Source of the DNA: JBBPZA01 sp038330095
Lineage (GTDB): Bacteria; Actinomycetota; Thermoleophilia; Solirubrobacterales; Solirubrobacteraceae
Direction: 5' to 3'
Assembly (NCBI GenBank): GCA_038330095.1
Contig: JBBQNQ010000038.1
Coordinates: forward strand, 1-27,102
DNA: 27,102 nucleotides
Shown: positions 1-7,821 of the stretch, one piece after another
Layout: each line of letters begins with the position of its first letter
How positions within the stretch are numbered: the first letter of the stretch is position 1
Notes under the pieces: generated by a model
Seen by the model: only the letters and a program-made list of their open reading frames with translations
Database searches by the model: none
Told to the model about the DNA's origin: nothing
Made by a program: the position numbers and the translations under genes

Positions 1-567
1 GAGGGCATGGCGCGGGTGGGTCCCCGCTCGGTCATCGCCGCCGACGGCACGGAGCGCGAGGTCGACACGATCATCTTCGGGACGGGCTTCCACGTCACCG
101 ACTTGCCCGCGAGCGCGCACGTGCGCGGCCGCGACGGCACCTCGCTTGCCGATCTCTGGCACGGCAGCCCGCGGGCGCACCGCGGCACGACGGTCGCCGG
201 CTTCCCGAACCTGTTCCTGCTCACCGGGCCGAACACCGGCCTCGGCCACAACTCGATCATCTACATGATCGAGTCCCAGCTCAGCTACATCATCGACGCG
301 CTGAACATGGTCGACGAACACGGCGCGGCAGGGGTCGAGGTCCTGCCCGACGCGCAGGCGGCCTACAACGACGACGTCCAGCGGCGCATGGAGGGGACGG
401 TCTGGACCTCCGGCGGCTGCGCGAGCTGGTATCTCGATGCCAGCGGGCGCAACGCAACGCTGTGGCCCGGCCACACCTGGAACTTCCGCCGCCTCACCCG
501 CCGCTTCGACGCCGCGAGCTACCGGCTGATCGCGCCTGCGCCCGAGCGGGTTCCGATCGCCGCCTGA
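1..567 (+). CDS. Flavin-containing monooxygenase, C-terminal part (5' end outside window)
   Basis: The frame is open from the first base to a TGA at 565-567, so only the last 188 residues are present; the ATG at base 7 is internal. The visible part carries D-T-I-I-F-G-T-G-F-H, which matches the late D-x-(I/V)-x-x-(A/G)-T-G-F signature of class B flavoprotein monooxygenases (Baeyer-Villiger and N-hydroxylating types). It is followed by GPNTGLGHNS and a helix (IIYMIESQLSYIIDAL) typical of the C-terminal NADPH/FAD-interface region, then the W-x-x-x-C-x-S-W-Y segment common near the end of these enzymes. Family role: NADPH-dependent oxygen insertion into ketones or related substrates in the cytoplasm. 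The N-terminal Rossmann fingerprint is outside the window, so substrate class cannot be judged. The next gene starts 52 bases later, and a shared transcript is possible but not shown. Confidence 0.85.
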   Translation, partial: EGMARVGPRSVIAADGTEREVDTIIFGTGFHVTDLPASAHVRGRDGTSLADLWHGSPRAHRGTTVAGFPNLFLLTGPNTGLGHNSIIYMIESQLSYIIDALNMVDEHGAAGVEVLPDAQAAYNDDVQRRMEGTVWTSGGCASWYLDASGRNATLWPGHTWNFRRLTRRFDAASYRLIAPAPERVPIAA

Positions 568-619
568 GCGACGACGCCCGCCCGCCCGCCGGAACGGGCG
601 CTGCTGTATCACCCCCCGC

Positions 620-1405
620 GTGGCCGATCCCTTCTACCGCCCCGACGGCGACGGCTTCGCGGCGACCGAGCTCACGCGCGGCCCGTGGGACCCCGGTAGC
701 CAGCACGCCGGCCCTCCGGCGGGCCTGCTGACCCGAGCGCTCGAGCTCTGCGAGCCGCGTGCGGACGCGCAGATCGCGCGGGTGACCATCGACATCCTGG
801 CGCCCGTGCCGATCGACGTGCTGACCGCAACGGCTCGGGTGGAGCGGCCGGGACGCAGCGTCGAGCTGCTCGAGGGCACGCTGGCCGTCGCCCGCGACGG
901 CACGCCGCTGATGCGGGCCAGGGCGTGGCGGCTGCGCACGACCGAGCTCGAGCTGCCCCCGCCCCCGACTGCACCGGAGCCCCCGCCCGGACCGGCAGAG
1001 GGTGAGACCCGGCCGTTCTTCCCCACTGGCTTCGACGTCGGCTACCACACCGCGATGGAGTACCGCTTCGTGCACGGCAGCTTCCTCCAGGCCGGTCCGG
1101 CGACGGTGTGGATGCGGATGCGCGGAGCGCTCGTGGCCGGCGAGCAGCCCACCCCGCTGCAGCGGGTGATGGTCGCCGCAGACTCGGGCAACGGAGTGAG
1201 CGCCGCGCTGGACTGGAGGCGCTTCATGTTCATCAACACCGACCTCAGCGTCCACCTCGCGCGGCCACCCGAGGGGGCGTGGGTCGGCCTCGACGCGGTC
1301 ACGACCCCCCTGCCCAGCGGCGTCGGGCTCACCGACACCGCCCTTTGGGATGAGCGCGGGCGGATCGGACGGGCCGCGCAGACCCTGCTGGTCGCGGCGC
1401 GCTGA
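620..1405 (+). CDS. Thioesterase-like (double hotdog) family protein
   Basis: A 261-residue protein starting at GTG. Its first half (D-P-F-Y-R-P-D-G-D-G-F then G-P-W-D-P-G-S-Q-H-A-G-P-P-A-G-L-L) and second half (E-Y-R-F-V-H-G-S-F, then W-M-R-M-R, then A-A-D-S-G-N-G-V-S) resemble the acyl-CoA thioesterase-like superfamily built from two fused hotdog folds (TesB-like, 4HBT_3). A proline-rich linker around residues 113-130 separates the halves. The family usually hydrolyses acyl-CoA thioesters in the cytoplasm, but many actinobacterial members are uncharacterised and no catalytic residue can be assigned with certainty. It follows the monooxygenase by 52 bases. No TANNNT element was found; GTATC lies 9 bases before the start. 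Function assignment is by family resemblance only. Confidence 0.75.
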   Translation: MADPFYRPDGDGFAATELTRGPWDPGSQHAGPPAGLLTRALELCEPRADAQIARVTIDILAPVPIDVLTATARVERPGRSVELLEGTLAVARDGTPLMRARAWRLRTTELELPPPPTAPEPPPGPAEGETRPFFPTGFDVGYHTAMEYRFVHGSFLQAGPATVWMRMRGALVAGEQPTPLQRVMVAADSGNGVSAALDWRRFMFINTDLSVHLARPPEGAWVGLDAVTTPLPSGVGLTDTALWDERGRIGRAAQTLLVAAR

Positions 1406-1442
1406 GCGGCTGGAAACCGGCCCGCCGGGGTAGCGGCGGGCG

Positions 1443-1448
1443 TACGCT
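1443..1448 (+). promoter_or_regulatory. Candidate leaderless -10 (TACGCT) for the flippase-like gene
   Basis: TACGCT fits TANNNT and lies 6 bases before the ATG at 1455, the spacing expected if transcription starts at the start codon. No good -35 match is seen. Confidence 0.5.
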
Positions 1449-1454
1449 CCTTCC

Positions 1455-2462
1455 ATGCCGCTGATCGATCGCCTGAACGCCGCGTGGCGCGCAACTTCTC
1501 ATGCCGCGGAGCTCCTCGCCTCGAGGGCCGCGGAGGTCGATCCGATCCTGCTCGCCGTCGGCGTCGTGCTCCACTTCGCGGCCATCGCCGTACGCCAGCG
1601 CGGCTGGCTGAACATCCTGCGCGCCGCACAACCTGAGGCCACGGCGCTGCGCCTGCGCGATGTTGAGTCCGCCTACTTCGCCGGCGCCGGGCTGAACGGG
1701 GTGCTCCCGGCTCGTGGCGGCGACGCGATCAAGCTCGTGTTGCTGCGGCGGCGGATGCCGGGCGCGAGCTACACCACGCTCGCCGCGACCTTCGTGCCCG
1801 AGACCCTCTTCGAGACCCTGTGCGGCGCGGCGCTCGTCGTCTGGGCGCTGAGCATGGGCCTGCTGCCCGTGCCGGCGGCGAGCGGCGAGCTGCCCTCGCT
1901 CGACGTCTCCACGCTGGTCGCCCACCCCTTCCTGTGGACGGCGCTCGCGGCGGGGGGCGTCCTCGCCGTGGTCGTGCTTCGCCGGGTGCTGGGCGACCGC
2001 CTGCGCGGGCTCGCCCGACGCGCCCGCCAGGGCGTGGCGATCCTCCGGCGCCCGCGGCAGTTCATTACCGGAGTGGTGGGCTGGCAGGCGCTGGGGCGGC
2101 TCATCAGGCTCGGCTCGCTCGCCTGCCTCATGGCCGCCTTCGGCCTGCCCGTCACCCTCGCCACCGTGCTGCTGGTGATGGCCGCCCAGGGTGGCACGCG
2201 CATCATTCCGCTGGCCCCCGCGGGCAGCGGGGTCAAGGTGCTGCTGCTCTCCTACGGGTTGGTCGAGCTCACGGGCCACACGGTGGACGTCGCCGCGGTC
2301 ACCGCCTTCGCCTTCGGCACGGGCGCGGTGCTGCTGGCCTGCGGGCTCGCCATCTCACTGGCGATCCTCGCCTCCCAGCTGGGAACGTGGTCGCCCAGGC
2401 GCGCGCTCGCCGCAGCACGGCCTGCGCTGCCCGAGACGGCCCCCGACCCAGCCGGGCCCTGA
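1455..2462 (+). CDS. Lysylphosphatidylglycerol synthase TM region / UPF0104-type membrane protein
   Basis: A 335-residue polytopic membrane protein. Hydrophobic segments lie near residues 30-45, 110-130, 157-177, 205-225, 230-250 and 275-310, separated by short basic loops (R-R-R-M-P, R-R-V-L-G-D-R). The sequence A-G-A-G-L-N-G-V-L-P-A-R-G-G-D-A-I-K near residue 77 resembles the conserved N-x-x-L-P-x-R-x-G-E/D motif of the LPG-synthase transmembrane family (PF03706), found both in MprF flippases and in stand-alone proteins. No aminoacyl-transferase domain is attached, so a lipid flippase or envelope role is more likely than lipid lysylation; the substrate is unknown. The start is fixed by TACGCT 6 bases upstream. 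A candidate terminator follows at 2544-2565. Confidence 0.8.
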   Translation: MPLIDRLNAAWRATSHAAELLASRAAEVDPILLAVGVVLHFAAIAVRQRGWLNILRAAQPEATALRLRDVESAYFAGAGLNGVLPARGGDAIKLVLLRRRMPGASYTTLAATFVPETLFETLCGAALVVWALSMGLLPVPAASGELPSLDVSTLVAHPFLWTALAAGGVLAVVVLRRVLGDRLRGLARRARQGVAILRRPRQFITGVVGWQALGRLIRLGSLACLMAAFGLPVTLATVLLVMAAQGGTRIIPLAPAGSGVKVLLLSYGLVELTGHTVDVAAVTAFAFGTGAVLLACGLAISLAILASQLGTWSPRRALAAARPALPETAPDPAGP

Positions 2463-2543
2463 CCCGGTCTGTCTCCGACAGCTCGCCCAGGTCGAGACCC
2501 AGGCAAGCTCGCGCCCGGGTTAGGCGGCGGGTGGGGCGATCTT

Positions 2544-2565
2544 CGGTCGATATGCGACCGCTTTT
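2544..2565 (+). terminator. Candidate rho-independent terminator
   Basis: A perfect 6-base stem (CGGTCG 2544-2549 with CGACCG 2555-2560) closes a 5-base loop (ATATG) and is followed by C then TTTT at 2562-2565. It lies 82 bases after the flippase-like gene and before the convergent MFS gene end. The U tract is short, so function is likely but not certain. Confidence 0.45.
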
Positions 2566-2607
2566 CGACCCACCCCTCCCCCTCGTCGACGCCGGGCGGA
2601 GCCGTGC

Positions 2608-4134
2608 TCAGGCGGCGGCGGGCGCGGCTTCCGCGGCGGCGACGAAGTCCCTGCGGCGGACGAGCGCGAACGAGAGCACGCCGCCGACGATGGCCACAAC
2701 GGCGGCGATGAGGAGGATCTCGTTGAGCCCGGAGACGAAGGCGGCCCGGGATGCCTCCTCGAGCGCCTGGCGCGCGCCGGGCGGCGCCTGGCGGGCAACG
2801 CCCTCAGAGCCGCCGCCGGCCACCACCTGAGCGAGCTGGCCCGCGCGTCCTGCCGCGGGTGTGCCGGCCAGCCTGTCCGTGAGCTCGGCGGCGACACGGT
2901 GCTGGAAGACCGCGCCGAGGGCGGCTATGCCCGTCGCGATGCCGACCTGCCGGAAGGTCGTGTTGATGCCCGAGGCCATGCCGCTGCGCCGGGGCTCGAC
3001 GACCCCGATGGCCGTCGAGGCCAGAGGCGGGTTGATCAATCCGACGCCGGCGCCGGCCAGGATGAAGCCGGGGAGCAGCGTCGTCCACGAGGAGTCGGCG
3101 TTGATGCCGTACATGAGCAGAAGCCCGCCGCCGACGAGCGCCAGTCCTCCGCCGAGGAAGCCGCGCACAGGCAGGCGCTCGGAGAGCTTGCCGGCGACAG
3201 GCGCCACGAAGAAGGAGAGCAGGGTGATCGGAAGGAAGCGCACCCCGGCCTCCAGCGGGCCGAAGCCGAGCACGCTCTGGAGGTAGAGCGTGAGGTAGAG
3301 GAACATCGCGAACATCGACGCCGAGAGCGCGAAGGCGGCGATCGAAGCGCCCACGAAGGTCGGCTTGCGAAACAGCGACAGGTCGAACATAGGCTCCGGG
3401 TGCCGCGACTCGATCGCGAGGAACGCGCCGAGCAGTGCAACGGACGCGGCGAACAGGCCGAGGATCAGCGGGCTGGTCCAGCCTTCGGCATTCGCGCGGA
3501 TGAGCGCGAAGACCAGCGCGAACAGCGCACCGGAGAACGTGACCAGGCCGCCCCAGTCGATCCCGCCCGAGTGGGGCTCGCGGACGTCGACGAGCTTGGT
3601 GAAGGTGAGCCAGATGGCGGCGGCTCCGACCGGGACGTTGACGAAGAAGATCCACTCCCAGCCCAGCGACTCGGTGATGATCCCGCCCACCAGCGGGCCG
3701 ATGGCGACCGCACCTCCGGTCGTGGCGCCCCAGATGCCGAAGGCGGTCGCGCGGTCGGCGCCGTGGAACTCCTGCGCGATCAGGGCCAGCGAGGTCGCGA
3801 ACATCACGGCCCCGCCGATGCCCTGCAGGGCACGGGCCACGTCGAGCGCAACCGCACTCGGAGCCAGGCCGCACAGCAGCGACGCGACGGTGAACAGCGC
3901 GAAGCCGACGCCGAAGACGCGCCTGCGGCCGAGCTGGTCGCCGAGCACGCCGGCGGTGAGCAGCAGGCCGGCGAGGGTCAGCGCGTAGGCGTCGACCACC
4001 CACTGCAACTCGCTGAAGCTGGCGTTGAGCGAACGCTCGATGTCGGGGAGCGCGACGTTCACGATCGTGATGTCGAGCAGCAACATGAAGATCGCCGTGC
4101 ATACCGCGATCAGGGTCCACCACTTGCGCTCCAT
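2608..4134 (-). CDS. MFS drug exporter, DHA2 (EmrB/QacA) type
   Basis: A 508-residue protein with about 14 hydrophobic segments, the DHA2 layout. Motif D1 is visible at the first helix (L-D-I-T-I-V-N-V-A-L-P-D-I), motif A as G-D-x-L-G-R-R-R in the loop after helix 2, and the antiporter motif C region as G-P-L-V-G-G-I-I before the W-x-W-I-F-F-V-N-V-P segment. The family exports hydrophobic drugs or metabolites by proton antiport across the inner membrane; the substrate cannot be read from sequence. I prefer the ATG at 4134 over the upstream in-frame GTG at 4161 because TACGGT lies 7 bases before it and M-E-R-K-W-W-T-L is the usual family N-terminus. It diverges from the EcsC gene. No regulator gene is adjacent. 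Confidence 0.9.
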   Translation of the reverse strand: MERKWWTLIAVCTAIFMLLLDITIVNVALPDIERSLNASFSELQWVVDAYALTLAGLLLTAGVLGDQLGRRRVFGVGFALFTVASLLCGLAPSAVALDVARALQGIGGAVMFATSLALIAQEFHGADRATAFGIWGATTGGAVAIGPLVGGIITESLGWEWIFFVNVPVGAAAIWLTFTKLVDVREPHSGGIDWGGLVTFSGALFALVFALIRANAEGWTSPLILGLFAASVALLGAFLAIESRHPEPMFDLSLFRKPTFVGASIAAFALSASMFAMFLYLTLYLQSVLGFGPLEAGVRFLPITLLSFFVAPVAGKLSERLPVRGFLGGGLALVGGGLLLMYGINADSSWTTLLPGFILAGAGVGLINPPLASTAIGVVEPRRSGMASGINTTFRQVGIATGIAALGAVFQHRVAAELTDRLAGTPAAGRAGQLAQVVAGGGSEGVARQAPPGARQALEEASRAAFVSGLNEILLIAAVVAIVGGVLSFALVRRRDFVAAAEAAPAAA

Positions 4135-4141
4135 GGACGTC

Positions 4142-4147
4142 ACCGTA
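4142..4147 (-). promoter_or_regulatory. Candidate leaderless -10 (TACGGT) for the MFS gene
   Basis: On the minus strand TACGGT ends 7 bases before the ATG at 4134. It favours this start over the GTG at 4161, which would lie upstream of the hexamer. Confidence 0.5.
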
Positions 4148-4165
4148 GCGACGGGTTCCACCCCC

Positions 4166-4171
4166 TAACAT
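4166..4171 (+). promoter_or_regulatory. Candidate leaderless -10 (TAACAT) for the EcsC-family gene
   Basis: TAACAT lies 9 bases before the GTG at 4181. Unlike three other divergent pairs in the window, this hexamer does not overlap that of the opposite gene; the two are 18 bases apart. Confidence 0.45.
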
Positions 4172-4180
4172 CGCCGCGCG

Positions 4181-4843
4181 GTGGAGCAGGCCTTCCAACC
4201 GGAGACCCCTGACGAGAAGACGGACCCCCCGCGCTCGCTGCCGGGGCGGCTGTGGGCGCAGCTGCGCGCCGACCCGGTGCGCGCACCCGAGCACCTGGCG
4301 CTCACCGCCTCCGAGATCCACGGCCCCGCGGCGCGCCGGTGGGCACAGGACATGCGGGGGCGTACGGCGCTCTACCCGCCGGCGCTCGCCGAGGTGACCC
4401 GCAAGCGCCATGCCCAGCTGGCGCGACTGAGCGGCGCCGCGGGCGGGGTCGGGGGTGCGTGGACGATGCTTCCCGAGATCGCCGCGCTCGCCTGGCTGCA
4501 GTCGCGGATGGTCTTCTTCATCGCGGCGGCCTACGGCTGGGACCCGTGCGACCGCATGCGCCCGGCGGAGTTCCTCGTGATCCGCGGCTTCTACCCCACG
4601 CCCGCCGAGGCGCGCGACGCCCTGGACGGCGTCGGGCGCACGCTCGCCGGGCAGTACGTCGGCGGCCACTTCACGCGCAACGAGAAGCTGCTCGCGCGCC
4701 TCACCAAGCTGACCATGCGCAAGGGCGCGAGCAAGCTCGCCGGCAAGGCGATCCCCGGGATCGCGATCGCCTTCAACGCGATCTCAGACGAACGCGAGAC
4801 CCGCGCGCTCGGCAAGGACGCGATCCGCTTCTACGGCGGCTAG
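4181..4843 (+). CDS. EcsC family protein
   Basis: A 220-residue protein starting at GTG. The central region (G-A-W-T-M-L-P-E-I-A-A-L-A-W-L-Q-S-R, then F-F-I-A-A-A-Y-G-W-D-P) and the glycine-rich late region (K-L-A-G-K-A-I-P-G-I-A-I-A-F-N-A) match the EcsC family (PF12787), named after the third gene of the Bacillus ecs ABC-transporter locus. No EcsA/EcsB partner is nearby, so a transporter link is not supported here. The hydrophobic stretches suggest membrane association. The last codon overlaps the stop of the minus-strand propeller remnant: both TAG stops share the palindrome CTAG at 4840-4843. The molecular role of the family is not established. Confidence 0.75.
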   Translation: MEQAFQPETPDEKTDPPRSLPGRLWAQLRADPVRAPEHLALTASEIHGPAARRWAQDMRGRTALYPPALAEVTRKRHAQLARLSGAAGGVGGAWTMLPEIAALAWLQSRMVFFIAAAYGWDPCDRMRPAEFLVIRGFYPTPAEARDALDGVGRTLAGQYVGGHFTRNEKLLARLTKLTMRKGASKLAGKAIPGIAIAFNAISDERETRALGKDAIRFYGG

Positions 4844-5409
4844 GTCAGGGGCCGGGAGCCGTCGGGCGAGTTGGACGGGCTGACCAGCAGCAGCGTTCGC
4901 GAGGCCGGGTCCCATGCCGGCATCCCGATCAGCGGGACGCGGCCGCCTCCTTGAGGGGAGGCCACGGCAAGGCTTTGCCGCGGTCCCGAGGACAGGCTGG
5001 CGCTGTCGTAGAGGAACAGCTGCCCGTTCTTGTTGAGGGCGACCAGCTGCGCGGTGCAGCCGGCCGCGCGAAACAGCACCGGCGAGGACCCGAAGTCGCG
5101 GTCGCCCGCGACGAACGGACCGCGCAGCGGCGCGTCGCGCTGCTTCACGCGCAGCTCGGAGCTCAGCGACACGACCCGCTCGGCGTAGCCCTCGTCCTCG
5201 CGCGCCGATCCCAGCGAGTTCCCGGTGGCCACGTACACGTCGCCGTTGCGGCGATTGACGGCCACTCCGCCCCACGTCCAGATGCCGCCGGCGTACAGGC
5301 CCTTGCCCTTGACGGTGTCCCAGCGACGCTGCTTGGCCGGTGCGCTGACCCGGATGCCCACCACGCCGCCGCGGTACTCCCCGAGGGCGCGTGCCCCGAG
5401 CTGGATCAC
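4840..5409 (-). pseudogene. PQQ-type beta-propeller, middle/C-terminal fragment of a broken gene
   Basis: A 189-codon frame whose sequence begins inside a propeller domain: G-E-Y-R-G-G-V-V, then G-G-I-W-T-W-G-G-V then D-V-Y-V-A-T-G-N-S, then G-S-S-P-V-L-F, then L-V-A-L-N-K-N-G-Q-L-F-L-Y-D. The same string of blocks occurs in the intact gene at 5488-7248 (G-G-I-W-T-T-P-V, V-F-V-T-T-G-T, G-T-T-P-T-L-F, K-N-G-I-L-Y-A-F-N). It has no signal peptide and no N-terminal blades, and it stops shortly after S-P-S-N-S-P-D-G, where family members continue with further blades. Coding potential continues in frame upstream of the GTG at 5409 without a better start. A matching N-terminal piece lies at 7325-7707 on the same strand, so I read the two as halves of one disrupted gene. 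A short functional protein is possible but unlikely. Confidence 0.65.
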
Positions 5410-5474
5410 TCGACCGAGCCGGGCTAGCGCGGCGGCCGTGAGGCAAGGCCTTGCGGGGCGCCGCTGGCCTCGGC

Positions 5475-5480
5475 TACGGT
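5475..5480 (+). promoter_or_regulatory. Candidate leaderless -10 (TACGGT) for the propeller lipoprotein
   Basis: TACGGT lies 7 bases before the GTG at 5488. The promoter therefore travels with the intact propeller gene between the two fragments of the broken one. Confidence 0.5.
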
Positions 5481-5487
5481 CGGCAGG

Positions 5488-7248
5488 GTGGTGCGATCGA
5501 GATGGCTTGCACCGGTTTCGCGTATGCGCCTGCGGGTGTCGCTGCTCCTGCCGGCTGGGCTCGTCGTGATCGCGCTAACGGGCTGTGATCCGGCCAGCCG
5601 CTACGGGCCGTTGAAGGTGCAGTGGAGGGCACAGCTGAGCGGGGCGATCGCCGCCAAGCCCACGGTGTCGGGCGGCAAGGTCTTCATCGGCTCCTGGGGC
5701 GGCTACGAGTACGCTTTCGGCGAGGCTTCGGGCGCCCAGGCCTGGCGCACACTCTTGGGGCGGACCCCGAACAACTGCATGGGAGATGTGGGCGTCACCT
5801 CGCAGCCGGCAGTTCTTGGCAACGTGGCGTTCCTCGGCGGCGGCGACTCGAACTGGTACGCGCTCAACACCGGCACCGGCGGCGTGCTGTGGGCATCGCG
5901 GGTGGGTGATAGCACCCGTACGGGCGGCAATTACAACTGGGCCAGCGCGCTCGTCTACAAGGGCGCCGTCTACGTGGGCATCGCGAGCCTGTGCGACAAC
6001 CCTCTGAACCAGGGCAAGCTCTTGCGCTTGAACCCCTATAACGGCGCGCTCCTCAACCAGTGGAAGGTGGTGCCCGATGGCGGGGTGGGAGGTGGCATCT
6101 GGACCACGCCGGTGGTCGATTCGGCGACCAATACGGTCTTTGTTACCACCGGCACGCGGACGAATGCCGCGCAGCAGTACGCGGAGGCCATGGTTGCGCT
6201 GGACGCCACCACGCTCGCCGTTAAGAGCCACTGGGCACTTCCGCTCTCAGACCCGACGATCGACGCCGACTGGGGCACGACTCCGACCCTGTTCACCGAC
6301 GCGTTCCTCCGGCGGCTCGTAGCCGGGGTCAGCAAGAACGGCATCCTGTACGCCTTCAACCGCAACAACCTGAGCGCGGGCCCGGTATGGGCGACACGGA
6401 TCGCCAACGCGGGTCCGTGCCCAAACTGCGGCGACGCCTCCGCCTCGACGGGTGCGTGGGACGGCCGCCGCCTCTACTTCGCGGGCGGGCGGACGACGAT
6501 TCACGGCAAGGCGTACGGGGGCTCGGCGCGGGCGATCGACCCGACCAGCGGCTCGGTGATATGGGAACGCGGGCTCGATCGGGAGGTCCTTGGCGCCCTG
6601 ACCGTGGCCAACGGGATGGTCGTAGTGCCCGTTCGCAGCAGCCTGCAGGTCCTGGACGCCGACACGGGCGAGGTGCTGTACGGCAACGACCTGGGCAGCG
6701 AGCTCTATGCGGCGGCGACGGTCGCCAACGGCCGCCTCTTCCAAGGCAGCATAAACGGCAAATTCCGCGCCTTCAGCTTCCCTTCCTCGCCGACCGCGGG
6801 CGCGGTGCAGGCGCGGCGCACGGAGGTGACCGCCGGCGCGGCGCCGCTGCGCCGCGCCGCAGCACCGTGCGCGCCTAGCGACGGCTCGTTGATCACCATC
6901 GATTGCCGCCTGCCGGTGACCCCGCGCTGCACGCCGTTGGGCAGCGCGGCGACCGTGGTGCGGGCGATGGCGATCGAAGCGCTCAGCGTGCGGGACCGGC
7001 GCGGCGGCCGACAGCGCCCCGTGACTGTCCGGCTGTACGCCAACGGGTCGTGCGCGGGCCGCCCGGCGCTCAAGCTGCGGCTCGGCAAGGGACGCGCGAG
7101 CCGGCGCTTCAAGCCGCCCAGGAACGTCCCGGCGGGCACCCGCTTCTCGGGCTCCTCGACGCGCGCGGCCGACCTCGAGGTGCGCATCCGCGCACGCCCG
7201 GTCCGTGCCGCGCGGTCGGACCCGCTGCCTTTCCTTCGTCGCGGCTAA
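5488..7248 (+). CDS. Secreted lipoprotein with PQQ-type beta-propeller repeats
   Basis: A 586-residue protein. Residues 1-33 form a lipoprotein signal: basic N-terminus, hydrophobic core, lipobox A-L-T-G-C with the lipidated Cys at 33. From about residue 45 to 430 propeller blades repeat in the form V-x-x-G-x-V-(Y/F)-x-G-x-x-x-G-x-x-x-A-L-(N/D)-x-x-T-G-x-x-x-W, as in PQQ-binding-like or BamB-like folds. Several Cys (N-N-C, S-L-C-D-N, C-P-N-C) suit disulfides outside the cytoplasm. Residues from about 430 on are a basic, arginine-rich tail of unknown fold with four more Cys. True PQQ dehydrogenase metal and cofactor residues are not evident, so a binding or scaffold role is as likely as an enzyme. 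The gene uses more A/T-ending codons (for example ATA, AAT, GTT) than its neighbours, by eye. It sits between two fragments of a different propeller gene, which suggests insertion. Confidence 0.8.
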   Translation: MVRSRWLAPVSRMRLRVSLLLPAGLVVIALTGCDPASRYGPLKVQWRAQLSGAIAAKPTVSGGKVFIGSWGGYEYAFGEASGAQAWRTLLGRTPNNCMGDVGVTSQPAVLGNVAFLGGGDSNWYALNTGTGGVLWASRVGDSTRTGGNYNWASALVYKGAVYVGIASLCDNPLNQGKLLRLNPYNGALLNQWKVVPDGGVGGGIWTTPVVDSATNTVFVTTGTRTNAAQQYAEAMVALDATTLAVKSHWALPLSDPTIDADWGTTPTLFTDAFLRRLVAGVSKNGILYAFNRNNLSAGPVWATRIANAGPCPNCGDASASTGAWDGRRLYFAGGRTTIHGKAYGGSARAIDPTSGSVIWERGLDREVLGALTVANGMVVVPVRSSLQVLDADTGEVLYGNDLGSELYAAATVANGRLFQGSINGKFRAFSFPSSPTAGAVQARRTEVTAGAAPLRRAAAPCAPSDGSLITIDCRLPVTPRCTPLGSAATVVRAMAIEALSVRDRRGGRQRPVTVRLYANGSCAGRPALKLRLGKGRASRRFKPPRNVPAGTRFSGSSTRAADLEVRIRARPVRAARSDPLPFLRRG

Positions 7249-7324
7249 GCGCGCTGGCGGTATCGCTCGAGCCCGCCGTCACTCCGTCCGCCTTCGCTTC
7301 CTGAAGAAAGCCGCCGCGCCCTCG

Positions 7325-7707
7325 TCATTTCGACCCATGGCTGAGAATCGCTTCTCGAGCGACGCGGGGCTCGGTGGCCGTCTTCCGACCCGCGTCGAGG
7401 GCGACGACCTCGCCGTCCTCAGTGCCGACGTACAGCACATTGCGCTTCTTGCGAAGTACGTCTGGACCAGCAGCGGCTGGGTGTTCACCGCTCCAGGCAA
7501 ATCGGTGCGCCAGGCCCGCCGCAGGCTCACAGCCTCGGCGGGCCTGAGGGCGCGCTCGCGGGTGTTGGCGCCCACGCGGCCCAGCGAATTGCCGAACGTC
7601 ACCCAATCGGTCGCGCTCGAGCCCTCGGCGAGCGCCGAAACGCCGCCCAGCAGCGTGCACCAGGCCAGTACGGCCAACACGAGACTCAGCCGGCGCAGGC
7701 GGCGCAG
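7325..7707 (-). pseudogene. PQQ-type beta-propeller, N-terminal fragment with frameshift
   Basis: This remnant lies in the 573-base gap 7249-7821, which otherwise holds no gene. One minus-strand frame gives an arginine-rich start, a hydrophobic signal-like core (L-V-L-A-V-L-A-W-C-T-L-L-G-G-V) and then D-W-V-T-F-G-N-S-L-G-R-V-G-A-N-T and N-T-Q-P-L-L-V-Q, the usual opening of secreted propeller proteins. Around 7440-7465 the coding sense jumps to another frame, which continues with R-N-V-L-Y-V-G-T-E-D-G-E-V-V-A-L-D-A-G, the first blade, and stops at 7325-7327. So one frameshift breaks the first blade. A minus-strand TACCAT at 7715-7720 is followed after 7 bases by an in-frame CTG at 7707, not ATG or GTG, so the start may also be lost. 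The order and strand fit the piece at 4840-5409. Confidence 0.65.
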
Positions 7708-7808
7708 GCGGCGGATGGTATCCGGACGCGTCCGTCGCGCCTCTGCGGCGCGAGGCGCGCCCCCTCGGGCACGGTGTCCCGGGTGCGCGATCCGTCCGCG
7801 GGCGAGGC

Positions 7809-7814
7809 TACCTT
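7809..7814 (+). promoter_or_regulatory. Candidate leaderless -10 (TACCTT) for the YhaM-like gene
   Basis: TACCTT lies 7 bases before the ATG at 7822 and downstream of the alternative in-frame GTG at 7774, so it decides the start. Confidence 0.5.
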
Positions 7815-7821
7815 CGAGTGC

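Noticed and set aside
2804..4669. A 621-codon minus-strand frame across the MFS gene and part of the EcsC gene
   Set aside because: It is out of frame with the clear MFS exporter on the same strand and has an arginine-rich, motif-free translation.
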